Origin: Lophium mytilinum
Taxonomy: Eukaryota > Ascomycota > Dothideomycetes > Mytilinidiales > Mytilinidiaceae
Direction: 5' to 3'
DNA length: 64,000 bases
Assembly: GCA_010093605.1 (NCBI GenBank)
Contig: MU004194.1
Span: forward strand, 1,631,392-1,695,391
In this document: in pieces, positions 10,072-22,067 of the stretch
How the letters are laid out: each line of letters opens with the position of its first letter
Numbering within the stretch: position 1 is the first letter of the stretch
Position numbers and translations under genes: made by a program
Notes under the pieces: model-generated
Database searches by the model: none
The model's input: only the letters and a program-made list of their open reading frames with translations
What the model was told of the DNA's origin: nothing

Positions 10072-10513
10072 CTATGTAATAGAGCGGCTACACAATGAAA
10101 CTTGATATGAACATATATAATGGTGAGAAGATCGGGAGAAGTGGCTGAAGGGGATGGTATAGAGATCTACATGATCAAGCTTAAGTTTCCCATAATTTGA
10201 CCTACGACGATTGATACTGTAATATAGACGTTTCTCGAATAGACTCTCAAGCCAACTTTCCAAACTTCTAGATGTTCGGCCTTCCTTTAGAAACGAAACC
10301 AGCGCTTCCGCCAGCTTTAGTAGTCTGAAGCCTCCTTCACACATGCTCCGAGCTACTTCCTTCAGAAACTTCGAAAGCTCTCGTAGTAGTGATATCAGAT
10401 CCGAGCACTCGGCGTTACGTTCGTTCAGTGACCACTACCAGGCAGCCCTTGAAGTTTCCATCTTGAGCGATCAACTCCGCTTCAACGGCGTTAGCTAGAG
10501 TCCAAAGCCCCAT
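10072..10513 (-). pseudogene. Possible small helical-protein gene or remnant
   Basis: Two protein-like stretches lie head to tail on the minus strand. The first starts at ATG 10513, directly after CACAG, and reads MGLWTLANAVEAELIAQDG then NFKGCL. The second covers about 10420-10072 and includes LSKFLKEVARSMCEGGFRLL, KLAEALVSFLKEGRTSRSLE and YYSINRRRSNYGKLKLDH before a stop. They are in different frames. A 61-nt intron from GTAGTG with a weak GAG acceptor would join them; otherwise the gene is frameshifted. Heptad-like leucines point to helices. No family is recognised. I list it as a pseudogene because the join is poor, but a living gene with an unusual acceptor remains possible. Confidence 0.35.
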
Positions 10514-10962
10514 CTGTGAGCAAAACATGTGTTTCAATTAGAACAACTGTTATAACTGATACATTAAGAAGGCTGTCGTTTCATAATAGCGACGATGAGA
10601 GATGAAGAGCGGATGAGGTGAGGTTGAAACAGAACCAAGATTTAGCGAGGTCACGTGCATTTTTAATCCTACAAAGTCAACCTTCCAATTCAGGTAAGTG
10701 GTACAAGCGCGATGAAGGCGCCCATAAGACCTTGGAATTCTCCTAGTGGGGTCAAGGTTTCGAAATCAAGATGGAAATTCCAGACACCGTCAATCAGGCT
10801 AGCAGCACCACAGCTATGCATCCGCCACCCTTCTTCGCGCGGTGTTCAGATAACGCACAAAGCAACAGCACACTGCAGAACCAGGTACGAGCTTGGAAGA
10901 CCCCTGGGCCATATTAAAGCTGTGGATCATGTACTCATAATCCCCACCTCCAACTCCACCAC
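10514..10962. other. Intergenic, nothing further seen
   Basis: 3' side of APC4. A plus-strand open frame at 10712-11239 is a shadow of the last APC4 exon. Confidence 0.5.
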
Positions 10963-13900
10963 CTACCCCATCATCTCAATATCACTCGCGCTCTCACTCT
11001 CCTCTGCCTCCACACCCTCTCCTTCCCCTTCTCTCTTCTTATTCTCATCTTCCCTGAACCCTAAGTCCAGCACTCTAACCCTCCGCCTCCCCTTTTCCAA
11101 CACAGCCACTACCCTCCGATCCTTTCGCCCATTCACGACGATCTCCTCGGGCTCGAATCCGTCGTTCGCAAAGACGTGCTTGATATACGGCTTCAGCCGC
11201 GCGGGGTTGGAGAGGTCTAGCGCGGGGCCCTGCGTCTGAGACCGGTTAGGGGCGGCAGGGAAGAAGGTAGGGTAGGAGAGGGGGTGGTAAGGCAGCGGCG
11301 GTAGAGGTTGCGCAGAGGTGGAGGGGGAAGTGATGAGGGGGCGGTTGGGATTGTAGGGAATGGAGAGGAGGTAGGATGACTCTGCTGGCTTAATTAGCTC
11401 TGTCTAAGTTTGAAGGCGTGGTGGAGGCGTTGGGATATGGAGGCGAAAGGAAGTGGACTTCGTACCGTTAACATGCACAAGTGCGACCAGCTCGGCATCG
11501 TCGGCAAACTTCACGTCGAGAACGGTTCCAGGGCCGAATTGCAATGTCGCGGTATCACACGATCGAACGGAATTAGGAGATTCGTCGAAGACGTCCGCGT
11601 GGGTGATGCGATGGAGGCGGACTAGGGATGTCAGCGTATATTTACATACTAGCACTGTAATTTGAAGTAGCAGACTTACTCTCATTCATGCTGGTCTTCG
11701 GCAGTACAGCGGCGTAGGTGGTGATATCGGTTGAGCCGCCAATGTCCTAGTCTTGTTAGTATGTATTCAAATCAACATCTGCTGCGGAAAATGAGGGGAA
11801 AGAGCTCGCCTCAAACACCATCCTCAAATCGGCCCCTCTAGTCTCCCCGTCCTCGAGCACAACACCCGTCCCCAGTCCCGTGCTTTCCGCTTGCCATTTC
11901 CCAATTTTCTCAAACAACCTTCCACACACACCCTTCAACCGCTCATTCCCGAGGTCTAATGAGATGGCGTCTTCTTTATACACCTTGCCCTCCTTCGCCG
12001 CCTGCACCGCCTTCCGCGTGTCATCGTACCCGATCTCCGCTTCCGTGCCCGGAGGCGGAGCAAGAGCAGCGAGTTCTGTCCCTGGCCGCAAGTAAGGTGC
12101 AACATCACTCTGGCGTAGTGGCCCTTGCAAATACTCTAGTAACAGGCTGTAGTCAATACCGGGATCTCGATCGCCTTCCGATTCCTCACGACTACCTTCT
12201 GCGCCTCTGACATCGATCTCCCATCGTAGCCAGCGGGAAAACGTGGCGAATTGCCGCTTTTCGTCGCCAGTGGCAATGAGAACCGTGTGCGCGAGGAATC
12301 GGACACAGCGGATGGATTCGAGGATGGCGCCGAAGACGGGAAGGGGAATGGAGAAGAGGCGGGAGGATGATTCGTCATGGTAGCGAGCAAGGCCGCGGAG
12401 CGTGCTGGTGACTATGCTGCAGCGATCGAGTGCTGGGAGGAGTGAGGTGTGGATGAGGTCGAGGAGTTTGGTAAGGCCAGTGATGGCGGCGTGGTCCCAG
12501 CGTTTGTGGCCCTGTAGATTTACGTTAGACTTCCATTTTCGAGATGTAGAGGAGATTTGAGGAAAGCAATAGGTGAAATAGACAGCAGCGAGCTTCCGTC
12601 TGTATAGATATGCAAACGGAAGTTTGTAAATGGACTCACACTCTCCGCCAATTCCTCTACCAACCACTCCTTCAGCGTAGCCGGGCAGCTCCCCGTAACC
12701 GCCAGATGGTAGAGCGCCTGTTCCAGAGTACCCTCTCTTTTCTCCTCTAGCGTTTCGCTAATGTTGCGCATAAACCGCGCTGGCAGATCTTGCGCGTGAG
12801 TCCAGAAGGCACGCATGCGCTGGAGACATTGCGCCACATACTGCAGTAGGTTTTGCAATTGAGTCGTCTTAGATGCAATAAGATGCAGGTATATTCCCGC
12901 AGAAGAGATGAAGCGCAGAGAAAGAGGGACGAGGACAAGGCGGGTCTCTGACTTGATACTTGAACGAGAGCCGGTGGCATGTTGGGAAGTGATCTCCATT
13001 AGAAGGCCGTGACTGCAGCTGTAAGGATGGCTCGCGTGCACTAGAGGCCGTGTTTTCTCAACCTGCCACGCAGCCGGCAGGCCAACGCTTACGGCGCTCA
13101 AAGAATCGTAGATAGTCGGGCTGATGGTTCCATCGTCCATGCACCTGACGAGCACGTCTACAGCATTGTGATCTTTCAGATGGTGAGAGTGGAAGATACT
13201 ATCGATTTGAGCCTGTGAGCTAAATGCGCCGGTATCGCCAGCAGCGGGTCGAGCGAATGGATTTGCAGGTGGTACTGGGATCACAGGAAGCTTTGGAAGC
13301 AACGATTCTACATCCATCATGGCCAGCTGGTCCGGTAAGTCCGGACTGACATCAAGACTATTGAGATCAGGCTGGCGCTGGAGGAAATCGTCGAGCGTCG
13401 TATCGTCGCGGAACGAATCCCAATCCTCTGTCGTGAGCGGTTCTTTCCCATTCCATTTTGTTGAAGGTTCGATCGAGAGCGGATCTTCATCAGAGCGCTG
13501 TTTTAGCGCCTTCGTAGAGATGCCCGTCCTAGCCTTGACAGCATCCACGTCGATGAAGTTGACGCCCCAACCCAAGCATGCAACCTTAGCCTGGCTCTTC
13601 CCAGCCTTCTCTTGTGAACCATGCACAGTAGTTGAATCTTTCAGCAAGAATTTTCCTGTCTCTGCAGAGATCACGTCGACCGTCCCATCGCTCCAGGCGA
13701 CTGCGATGGCTTGACCTGATATTGATATTAGCACGTGACTGAATTTTGACCTCAGAGAAGCAGAAAGAACGAAACAATGACAATTGAACTGGAAGACATA
13801 CCATTAAACTTCCAACACACCCGTTCAACTTCTGACATGCCTTTCCTCTTGACCCCGAAAGCCCTCTGCCCGCTGATCCTCCACACGTCCACCTCCTCCT

Positions 13901-14021
13901 CTTCAGACACCGTTGCGACAAGGTCCATCGTGGGGCAGTACGTTAGCAGATGCGGCTTCACAGGATGTAGAAGCGTTTTCTCTGCGTGCAGCAGCAGGTT
14001 GGGGGGGCGTGGGCTCTCCAT
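10963..14021 (-). CDS. APC4: Anaphase-promoting complex subunit 4
   Basis: Six exons: 14021-13802, 13715-12640, 12511 to 11819 or 11810, 11746-11680, 11621-11466 and 11399-10963, giving 882-885 residues. The N-terminus is WD40-like: HPVKPHLLTYCPTMDLVAT, EEEEVDVWRI, then AIAVAWSDGTVDVI across intron 1. The middle carries the Apc4 helical region (FMRNISETLEE, EEKREGTLEQALYHLAVTG, GHKRWDHAAITGLTKLLDLI, RFLAHTVLIATGDEKRQF). The end has FEPEEIVVNGRKDRRVVAVL and an acidic tail. Known: APC4 is a scaffold subunit of the APC/C ubiquitin ligase, which drives exit from mitosis. Intron 3 could start at ATG|GTGTTT or, leaving VFE in place, at GAG|GCGAGC as a GC-AG intron; both keep phase. The last exon is seen only if the acceptor ACAG at 11400-11403 is used; retaining that intron would stop at 11404. 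Confidence 0.88.
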
Positions 14022-15104
14022 CCTGTGCGAGTACTTGGGGCTTTGGTGAGTGGAGGGTACAAAGTGCTGAGACACGCGTGTGCAGAATTTCATTTATGTT
14101 TGGATTATCGTCATCGTTCTTCCCCCGATCTCATCTGATATATGGAGCCTCCAAGCGAGTAACTCAAGTATCCGTGCACTGGGAGTTTCGCAGAATTTGT
14201 CCTTGTTGGTGGTTGAGTTTAGAGATGAAGTCGCGTCGCGTCACGCTTGCTGTATTTTCGGGTGAACGCTAGCATAGATGAATCGAGAATCGACAATATG
14301 ATATCAACGTCCCTTGGACTACAATGTCTCACAAGCCTAGGCACGCTCTTCTGCCACTGCAACTGATGCCGCGCTGAGCTTTACATATCTACAGAATTGT
14401 GCAATCTGAACGCAGGCTTTCACGTAAATATTCGCACACGGTTGATGGACGTAAAGACAACGCTATCTGAGGTCGTCCAGCGAGCCAGCCAATCATTACC
14501 AAACCAAGACTACTTCTCGTTCCGATCTTTTGGGACTTAATTGATGCACCGCTTAAAATATCATGCAAGTCTCTCAAGAGCCAGAACGAAGCAATTGCAA
14601 TCATAGAGAATATGCGATTCAAACGCTCCACGCCAATGCGTGACGATGCCCTTCCCCTTAGGGAAGCAATGCCGCGTACTCTATAACAAGTCATACATAT
14701 GCCATCCCGTCCCTCTCATACAATTCCATCTCATCCAGTCCAGTGCATTTCAATTCAGTCCCCATTCTTGACTCAAGGACGCCGTCCATCATGCCGTAAT
14801 CAAATAATCAAACAGGTCCCAAAACCCTTAACAATGACGCCAATGATCGGGCAAAGTAAAGACTTCAAGCCCGATCCAACCCAAACAAAACGCCGGCTCT
14901 TGCGAGTTGCTGGATCCCCCACCATGTGTTTCTCTCTAACGATGAAAACGCCAACCACACCGCCACAGCCAGCGCGCGCGGTTTTACGTTGGGAAAGGGG
15001 GTGGAAGGGCCCTATCCGTACTCTTATGTATGTACATGGATCAACAAGCCTGTGTCCGGAATGCAGGCAGGTCGACAAGAAAGCAGAAGTTACGGTGCGC
15101 GGGA
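14022..15104. other. Intergenic, no gene seen
   Basis: Lies upstream of APC4 and downstream of the NIPA gene. A 101-codon minus frame at 14389-14694 has mixed composition and no known motif; I do not call it. Confidence 0.5.
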
Positions 15105-16785
15105 TTATCGCTCGGAGCCCTTCATCCCACCCCGGACACTCTGCTTCTTGACGCGCACGCTTCCGCTAGCGTTGCTGTTGGCATCAGGTAGTACCTCGTC
15201 GAAGCTTGTGCGTTTTCCGCCGGCCTCACCTTCATCTGAGTCCTCGACTAGCTCGCCAAGGCCAAAGCTCTGATTTTCGACGTCGTAACTGCGCACTAGG
15301 CCTTCTCGTTCGCTGAAACTGTTCCTGGCGCTACCACCACTGAGGTATGGGCTCCGGAAGCCGTTCTCGATGCTGCTCCTCCTCGCTTGCATGCTTCGCC
15401 GTGTATAGACGCCGGAGATACCATCCGCAGGTGGGGCATCGGTCAAGCGGTTTCCAAGGTGTTTGTTGCCGTCTGGATCTTCGCGGGAAAGATTGAGTAG
15501 GTATACGCCGGAGAAGATGATCAAGAAGCCGCAAAGGAGGGAGAGCGTATTGACAGCTGAGGTAGTATTGAAGCCGCGGAAGAGGATGAAGGATGCGACC
15601 AATGTGCACGTTGTGAAGGTCACGTAGTAGAGAGGATTGACACTGGGGTAGATTAGCGTTTGAGCACACAAGAAGCAAATTTGCTGGGAATTCGTACATA
15701 TTGGTCGAAAATTGGCTCAGTGCCTTGTTGAAGTAATTCATTTGCGTAAGAATGCAAACGATCACCACAATTACGAAAACGTAAGTCGAAGGATGTGTGA
15801 ACTGGTTGTTGCCCGCGAAAGTCATCTTCAATGCAATGCCGAACGCTTTGATGGCCATAATAGAGACGGATCCGACGGTCGAGCAGATGGAGAGGTAGAT
15901 CAGCGGGTTTTTGCGGCCGTACTTGGGGGAGATTTTGTATATCATGACGATGGCAAAAATCGCGGTGATGAGGCAATAGATCAAGAACCCTGGAATGGAG
16001 CATATCAGTGGCTATCCGCGCGCGTGAATGCAGACAACGTACCTGGTTGAATCGCAAAGTTCAGGATTTCGTCAATGGATTCAACGGGTGTATCTGGCGG
16101 CGCATGGAGCACGATAATGACAGATCCTATGAGACATATGGCGCATCCAATCTTTCCGAGCAGTCCCAATTTCTCGTTGAGGAAGTATGAGCCTAGAACA
16201 GAGCTGCTCGATAGTTAGCGGCTGGGTAGAAATGCGCGGAGAATTCCAACATACCCGATGAGCACGCTGAGTGCGCCCAGTGGGGTCACCAGGATAGCCG
16301 GCGCAAAGGCGTAAGCTGCAAAATTGAAGATCTCTCCGAGTACCACTGTGGCCGTTAGTGGGTATCCGCGGGATCGTTGGTGCAGAAGCGCGTACTCGTT
16401 ACAATGCCGGCCCACCACGTAGGGCTTCGTAGGTATGAGTAGCCATCGCCTTCAAATCCATGCTTGTCTGCCGCTTCGTTCAATCCCTAAATCCAACGCG
16501 CAATCAGTATGGCATTCGTAGGTAGGCGCGTGAGGGCGCGAATCGGTCACTTGGGACGCGCTGAGGTGTGGGCGACAGACCTTTTTGGTGATGACGAAAC
16601 TTGTGCCTGGCAAACAACTCATTAGTATGCTGCATGTATCTAGCATGCGCAGTGCAGACTCACCGATTGCCAAAGACGACGTTACCGCCAGTGCCAAACC
16701 CACATATCTGTCCGCATGTTAGCCATCGGTCACCAAGTGGTGAGCCGAAGTCCGGCATCAGGGCAACGCACTTATCCTCCAGCAT
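15105..16785 (-). CDS. NIPA-type magnesium transporter
   Basis: Eight exons: 16785-16772, 16707-16664, 16606-16581, 16486-16396, 16345-16255, 16203-16043, 15989-15698 and 15642-15105. All phases agree, giving 418 residues. Order: [34 protein letters not shown], then the family hallmarks [20 protein letters not shown] and [19 protein letters not shown], then [35 protein letters not shown] and NPLYYVTFT. About nine membrane spans are followed by a Ser/acidic cytoplasmic tail of roughly 130 residues. Known: NIPA proteins (DUF803) move Mg2+ across plasma or endosomal membranes. The first coding exon is only 14 nt, the third 26 nt. The C-terminal tail is probably regulatory (inferred). Confidence 0.9.
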
Positions 16786-17992
16786 CGTGTCCGCAAAGAG
16801 TCTCCCGAGACTCTATCGCAGTCCTTCGTTCAGTAGTATGAGTCGTGATAAGTGGCGGTCGTGGTCGTGGTCTCGCCGTGGCAAAGCGTGAAGGCTCGAA
16901 AGCTGAGTCGTGGTTCGTATCGATAGGGCCGGGCTGGAGAGGCCAGATGGCACGGCCGAGCGCGGCGTCAAGTATGGTGATGCAGGTGGCTAACAGGCTG
17001 TTCCTGAGGCAGGACGGTCGAGGGGCAGTCGCGATGGATGCAGGACGGGGAAGGGAGAGGCCGTTCGCGTTTCACCAAACGCCTGAGAGGGGACGAGGTG
17101 GTTTGACAGGTGGGCAGAAAGCGAGTGGGTGCCGCGGTCGGCGAACGAGTGTCGGGGAGGCAGCGCACGGAGAGTATATCGAATGGTTTGTAGCGGCGTG
17201 TGTTTTGATGGAGGGAAGGGTGGTTAAAGGAGGCGCATCTCAGTCAGCGTTTTTCGAAGTGCCGGCGCGTCAGGCTGGATTTTGGCGCTGAACCTGGCTC
17301 TCTGCTCAAGGTTGCAGCTGGAGACAGCGCCGCGGGAGCAGGGGCGCCACTACTAAAGTGCTCCACTCAGCGGCCCTTGGTCCACGTCTACGCAAGCCTG
17401 GGCAATCCGTCACATGTTGCATCTCCTGCATCGCGCCGATCGACATGAAACGCTTGCACCGCTGAGGCGATCGCGGCGATTGGCGATGGGCAAAGCACTG
17501 GAATTGACTCTATCTGTCTATCACGACTTGAATGCCTCAACACCAGGGAAAATCTCGAAAAATCTGAAGCTATAAATATACCGTATTTGAACAGCAGGGC
17601 CTGATTTGTATTGGAGGCCACGCCTCCTGGGGCGCCCTAGTAGTTTGCGGCTAGGTGCAGATCGAGCACGAGCGTCACGAGATTGAAGGTAACAGACGGG
17701 CCAAAGCAGTAGATCCACAGATTTGCTACGTGTTCGGAAAGGTGAGAAAGACACCTGAATTAGTAGCCCAAGTGTCAGTGCATGGTGCAGAAGTGGTGAA
17801 CAGCAGATCGCATCGGCTTCAATATTTTGTACAAAAGTGCCAGGCCAAAACGCCGGAAGACGCCATAACCGATGGTCCCGGTAGCCCTACGACGAACAGA
17901 CCGGTACCTGACCAGCGCCAGCTTATCACCTGTCCCCATTGCTGCGCCCCAAGCTTAGTCACACTGACCAGGCCTGAATATCGCCACCACTA
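16786..17992. other. Intergenic, no gene seen
   Basis: Promoter side of the NIPA gene. A plus-strand open frame at 17655-18056 has no protein signature. Confidence 0.5.
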
Positions 17993-18613
17993 TCAGAAGA
18001 TAGCAGAAGCTTTGATCGCACCCAGATACCCAGGAACCAGATCCCAGAACATGTAAACCCAGCCCCCAGTGCCAACCACGGAGAAAGAAACGCCAATTAT
18101 CACCAGAACCAAGGAAGGGATCCGTCGTGCAAGAACATAGAAAGGTAAAACTCGCTCACCTTTTGAGAACTGTAGCAGTCAACTCTGGAATCCATCCAAC
18201 TTTTCCATTAATCCCTGTGCTGTGAGCTATGTCAGTGTCGAAGCCTCCAAAGTGAATTCCGCTGGACGGCGCTGGCAGCCATGGGCGCTAGAGCCAGAGT
18301 CGCCATTCGCCAGAAGTCGCCATTCGCCCGTTGCCGTTCGCCATTCGCCGTTCGCCATTCGCCGTTCGCCTGGATCCATATGTGTGGTGTAGATACGTAC
18401 CATGATTTCTGGAACAATGTCCAAATCAAACACTCTGTGATAGAGCCAGCCAGTCAGCCATATGGCCGTGACACCTAGAAGTTAGTAGTAGTACAAGACT
18501 GAGATTCTAAAATTGACTGCTTGAAGTCGGGTTAGAGGGTATTGCCTCGCAAAAAAACGTGCCAAGACATTACTGCCGAGTGTAGTACGCGACCTGGTCG
18601 CATCTGAGCGCAT
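17993..18613 (-). CDS. Possible small membrane protein (three exons)
   Basis: Three pieces join in phase on the minus strand: 18613 to about 18572 (MRSDATRSRTTLG, donor GTAATG), 18474-18401 (VTAIWLTGWLYHRVF then DLDIVPEIM, after ACTAAC...CTTCTAG) and 18169-17993 (FSKGERVLPFYVLARRIP, a hydrophobic run IPSLVLVIIGVSFSVVG, then WVYMFWDLVPGYLG, stop at 17993). The product would be about 97 residues with one clear and one short membrane span. Problems: the proposed ATG lies two bases after the stop of the upstream same-strand gene, and the second intron is about 231 nt and holds a minisatellite. The last two exons are better supported than the first. No family is recognised. Confidence 0.35.
18300..18370. 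repeat. Minisatellite, CGCCATTCGCC-type unit
   Basis: About five imperfect copies of CGCCATTCGCC or CGCCGTTCGCC in 70 bp. It lies in the predicted long intron of the small minus-strand gene. Confidence 0.7.
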
Positions 18614-18615
18614 AT

Positions 18616-21331
18616 TCAGTCCAGCCGCGTCTTCTTGTGAATATCTTGTTCATCGTCTTCCTGATCGTCGCGGGAGCGTTTGGCTGGAGGCGATGCGCTG
18701 GGTCGGTGAGCCACCTGCAGAGTCTCCAGAACGGTCTTGGGTGCCGCTGGAGGTGACTCGTCTTCATCATCATCGTAGTCGATTGAGTCCGAATCGTAGC
18801 CAGCGTCCCCCTTGACAGCCTTCACCTTGCTAGTAGTCGGAAGGCTACCGTTTGCTTTCTGATCAGCGACGTGGCTGGCGTCAGGGTTCGGCAAGGTCTC
18901 GTCTTCGAAGTCGAGGTAGTCTCCGACCTCGTCGCCATCGTAATTAATTTCGTCGAAACCAGCGCCGTCGCCACCATTGCCGGCAGTGTCTTCGTACGAC
19001 TCTTGCCCTTGATATTCTTGGCCATGCTCTTGGTCACCTTCTTGGAAGTTGTAATGGCCTTGCTCGAACTCTGGGGCGTAATTCTGGTCAAAGCCCTCAC
19101 CAAAGTCATAGTCAGCTTCGTGCTCGAATTGGCTCGCGTGCTGCGTATCGTCAATGTCATGGAGTTGTTCCAATCCGCCTGCAACGTCTTGCTCGGTGTC
19201 GTGCTTGGTATCGCTAGTCAGCGCTTGTTCGAGCTCCTTCTCAAGCTCGAGGTCCAAGTCAAACTCATCCTCTCCTGTCCGCTGCTGACCTTGTCCGGGC
19301 GACTGGAATGTGCCTACTGCTTCGCCTTGGACACCATTCAAGGTAGTAGCATTTGCATCTGTCGAACCGAAGTCGTCGTCGAGTTCGTCCAAGTCATCAA
19401 AGTCATCTTCCGGATGATGTGGCTGGCTGCCAGCTGCTGGATCAACTGGGCCCGTTGGTGGCTGATTTGCGTCGCCTTGAACTGTTGAAGAAGCTGAAGA
19501 AGGGCCTGACCCGGAATTTCCCACGTTGGGCGTCGGATTAGTGTCCGCTTCGTCGTCGGAATAATCGATCAGATCATCATCATCGATGACGTCTTTACGG
19601 GGTTCCGGTACTGCCTTGCTCTCCGGCTTGTGTTCAACTTGCTTTGCGGCGGTACTAACGTCAGTTCCAGCGGGCCCGTTGTCTTCAGTGCTGGTCTTGA
19701 CATGGCTTGCTGTTGAGGCATCCGCGGTCAAGCCCTCCACTTGGGTGTCGAGCTCAAGGAGGTCATCCAATTTGGTCTCTGCTGGATCATGCGCCACGAT
19801 AACCTCTGTTCCCTGTTCGGCACTGTGCTGCTCTTGCGCAGTGTGACCTGGATATTCATCATGAGCGTCGTCCTCCCCCAGCTCGTTCGAACCGTCTCGC
19901 TGTTCATGCACATCTATGGAGGCGTCAAACTGTCCGAAGTGCTCGTTTTCGGCGTCTTCGTAGGGCGGATACTCCGAGTCGTCTTCGTCGGAATGTTCGA
20001 GGAATGTTAGCTGCGATATACCTTGTCCTTGGGAAGCAGCCTCGCCTAGTTGAGCCAAACGAGTAGAGAATCGGGTTTTGACTGAGAGAGTCATGTATAA
20101 GGGATCAGGATCAGGCACACCGTCGTGTTGGCAGAGCGAGAGATAAGTATAGAGGATCTGGGAAAAGTTCACTTTGGATGCAAAAACACAGTCCTATAGT
20201 TTGTTAGTTTTTGAGAAGAGTAGAGAGCAGGAATATGCGCAGACTTACTTCACGAATGCATAAGCCAAGCTTAGCTATGTCCATCTCCAACTCGCCCTCA
20301 TCGCCGATCGTGTCACCGAGGACGGTTCTGCAAGCTTGCAAGAGCTCATAGATACTCCGGTGCGCGATTGATTCATCTTCGAGGAAGTAGGTTTGGGACT
20401 CATCCTCCACGCGAGGATGGAAAAGTGACATTGGCTGATTCTCACCATAGATCACGATGACAGGGTGGAGGGAAGGAGGACCCGTAGAGTAATTGTCCTC
20501 GTGCTGGGAAGGAGAATTTGCGAACTCTTCGAAATCATCATGACCTGCATAGGGGGAGCCGGAATCACCATGAGTCGGCACTTCATCCTGGTCTTTATGT
20601 TTCTCACCTAGCGAGCCGGGTGGGCTGATGTAATGCGGCTGTTCTTCGCTCTGCGTAACATCGGCCGTAACAAGATTCGAGGAAGTGGTTTCGATATTGT
20701 CGGCTGAACCGTCTACAACGGGAAGGGAGGGTGCGGGTTGCGCATTACCGTGGGGAGTTGGTGAAAGAGCAGCAGGTACTGTATGAGTGATCACATCTTC
20801 TTGCACAGCTTGTTCCGCAGTTTTCGGGGCCATATCATCAAAGGATTGTCCATATTGGGCCTGGGTGGTTAAGAGCTCTTGTCCGACAGCGCCGGGTTCC
20901 TTGGAGATCTCGTCGTCGAAGTCGAAATCGAGGTCGAGATCGTCATCCGGATCAATAGCAGCATTGGGCATGTTCGTTTGAGAGGCCTCTTCATGGCCTA
21001 ACTCGCTGACATCAGTGAGATGCTCATCCGGAACGCTGAGGCGGTCTTGGTTGTCTTGCACCATCCCCTCGGTGTCATCGAGCTCATCATCGAACATGTT
21101 ATCGTCGTTATCTGGAAACGTGGACTGGTGCTGGACGTGGGCCGAATCGGACATTGCGTCTTCCAGCATCTGGTCGTCGTCTTGATGGTGCGTGTACTCA
21201 TCGCCAAGGTCCAAGTCAAGGTCTATGTTATCGTCGGCGTAGTGGATCTCAGAGGTCATTTCCATGTCGTCGTCTGGGGCGGTCACCTGAAGACCAGGTG
21301 CAGACTGTGGTCCAGTGGCCAAGGCCGTCAT
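18616..21331 (-). CDS. Long acidic conserved fungal protein, unknown function
   Basis: Two exons, 21331-20249 and 20193-18616, joined at GAA|GTAAGT, give 886 residues. The start is the first ATG of the frame (MTALATGPQSAP); 5' to it the frame runs open to a TAG with no other ATG. Residues 1-280 are rich in Asp and Glu. A compact region around the intron is the only ordered part: VIVIYGENQPMSLF, QTYFLEDESIAHRSIYELL, ACRTVLGDTIGDEGELEMD, KLGLCIRE, then VNFSQILYTYLSLCQHDG and DPLYMTLSVKTRFSTRL. The remaining 460 residues are again acidic and low-complexity, ending with a basic patch (PAKRSRDDQ and KKTRLD). The ordered block looks conserved in ascomycetes by style, but I cannot name it. Nuclear location is a guess from the basic tail. 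Confidence 0.75.
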
Positions 21332-22067
21332 GGAGGCGGCGCGGGGGCGAAGGTCGAACGCGGTTGTGACGGCGCGTCGCGACGCGGTCTTGGGGAAGTC
21401 TTCTCGAGACAAGTCCAGTGGCGAAGCAGTTGCAGAGTCCAGGCAGGTTGTTAAGTGTCGAGACTAAGGGTTAGTGGGTGGGCGAGGGTAGTGGTCATGG
21501 AGTGGTGTTCGTGTCGAAGGCCGAGTGCGACGTAGGCGATTTATAGGCAGCGTGTCGCACGGTGACTCCGCGTCGTCAAACAGGCAGCAGGCAGCAGGCG
21601 TGAATCTATCCTCCGAGACAGTGTCGCAAGTCGGTCGATGAAGGAGTGCACGCTGCGCTACGATGGGCGGTGGAGATTGAAGGAAGGTGGAGAGTGTGTC
21701 GAGACAGGAGGTGAAGGAGCGAGGTCGATGTAGAGACAAAGACGACGGCCCACGTGCCGCCAAGCCCTTTAGCGCCAAATCGTAATTCACACATCGCCAG
21801 AACGGCCGTGAACAACAGGCCGCGGTGCAGCTCGACTCTCTCGCGATACGTGTCCTGCAACGACCGAGGGAAAATTCTGTTGTTGTTCCCTACGCTTCTT
21901 TACCTTCATAGTCGTGCAATTGTCCCATTTGGAACTTCTGTCCATCCAGTCCAAACCTCGAATCCCCCGCCGTTTACATCCCTCCTTGACAGACCATCCT
22001 TTGGACAACGCCGACACCGCTCTGAGAGCAGCATCCCTTCAAACCGTCCCCCGAATAGTGTCTCACA
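21332..22067. promoter_or_regulatory. Bidirectional promoter region
   Basis: 736 bp between the starts of the acidic protein (minus) and RET2 (plus). It must hold both promoters. CAGCAGGCAGCAGGCAG at about 21585 is a small repeat. No clear TATA box. Confidence 0.5.

Noticed and set aside
10712-11239. Plus-strand open frame of 175 codons
   Set aside because: It is the reverse of the last APC4 exon, whose minus-strand reading gives a conserved C-terminus and acidic tail.
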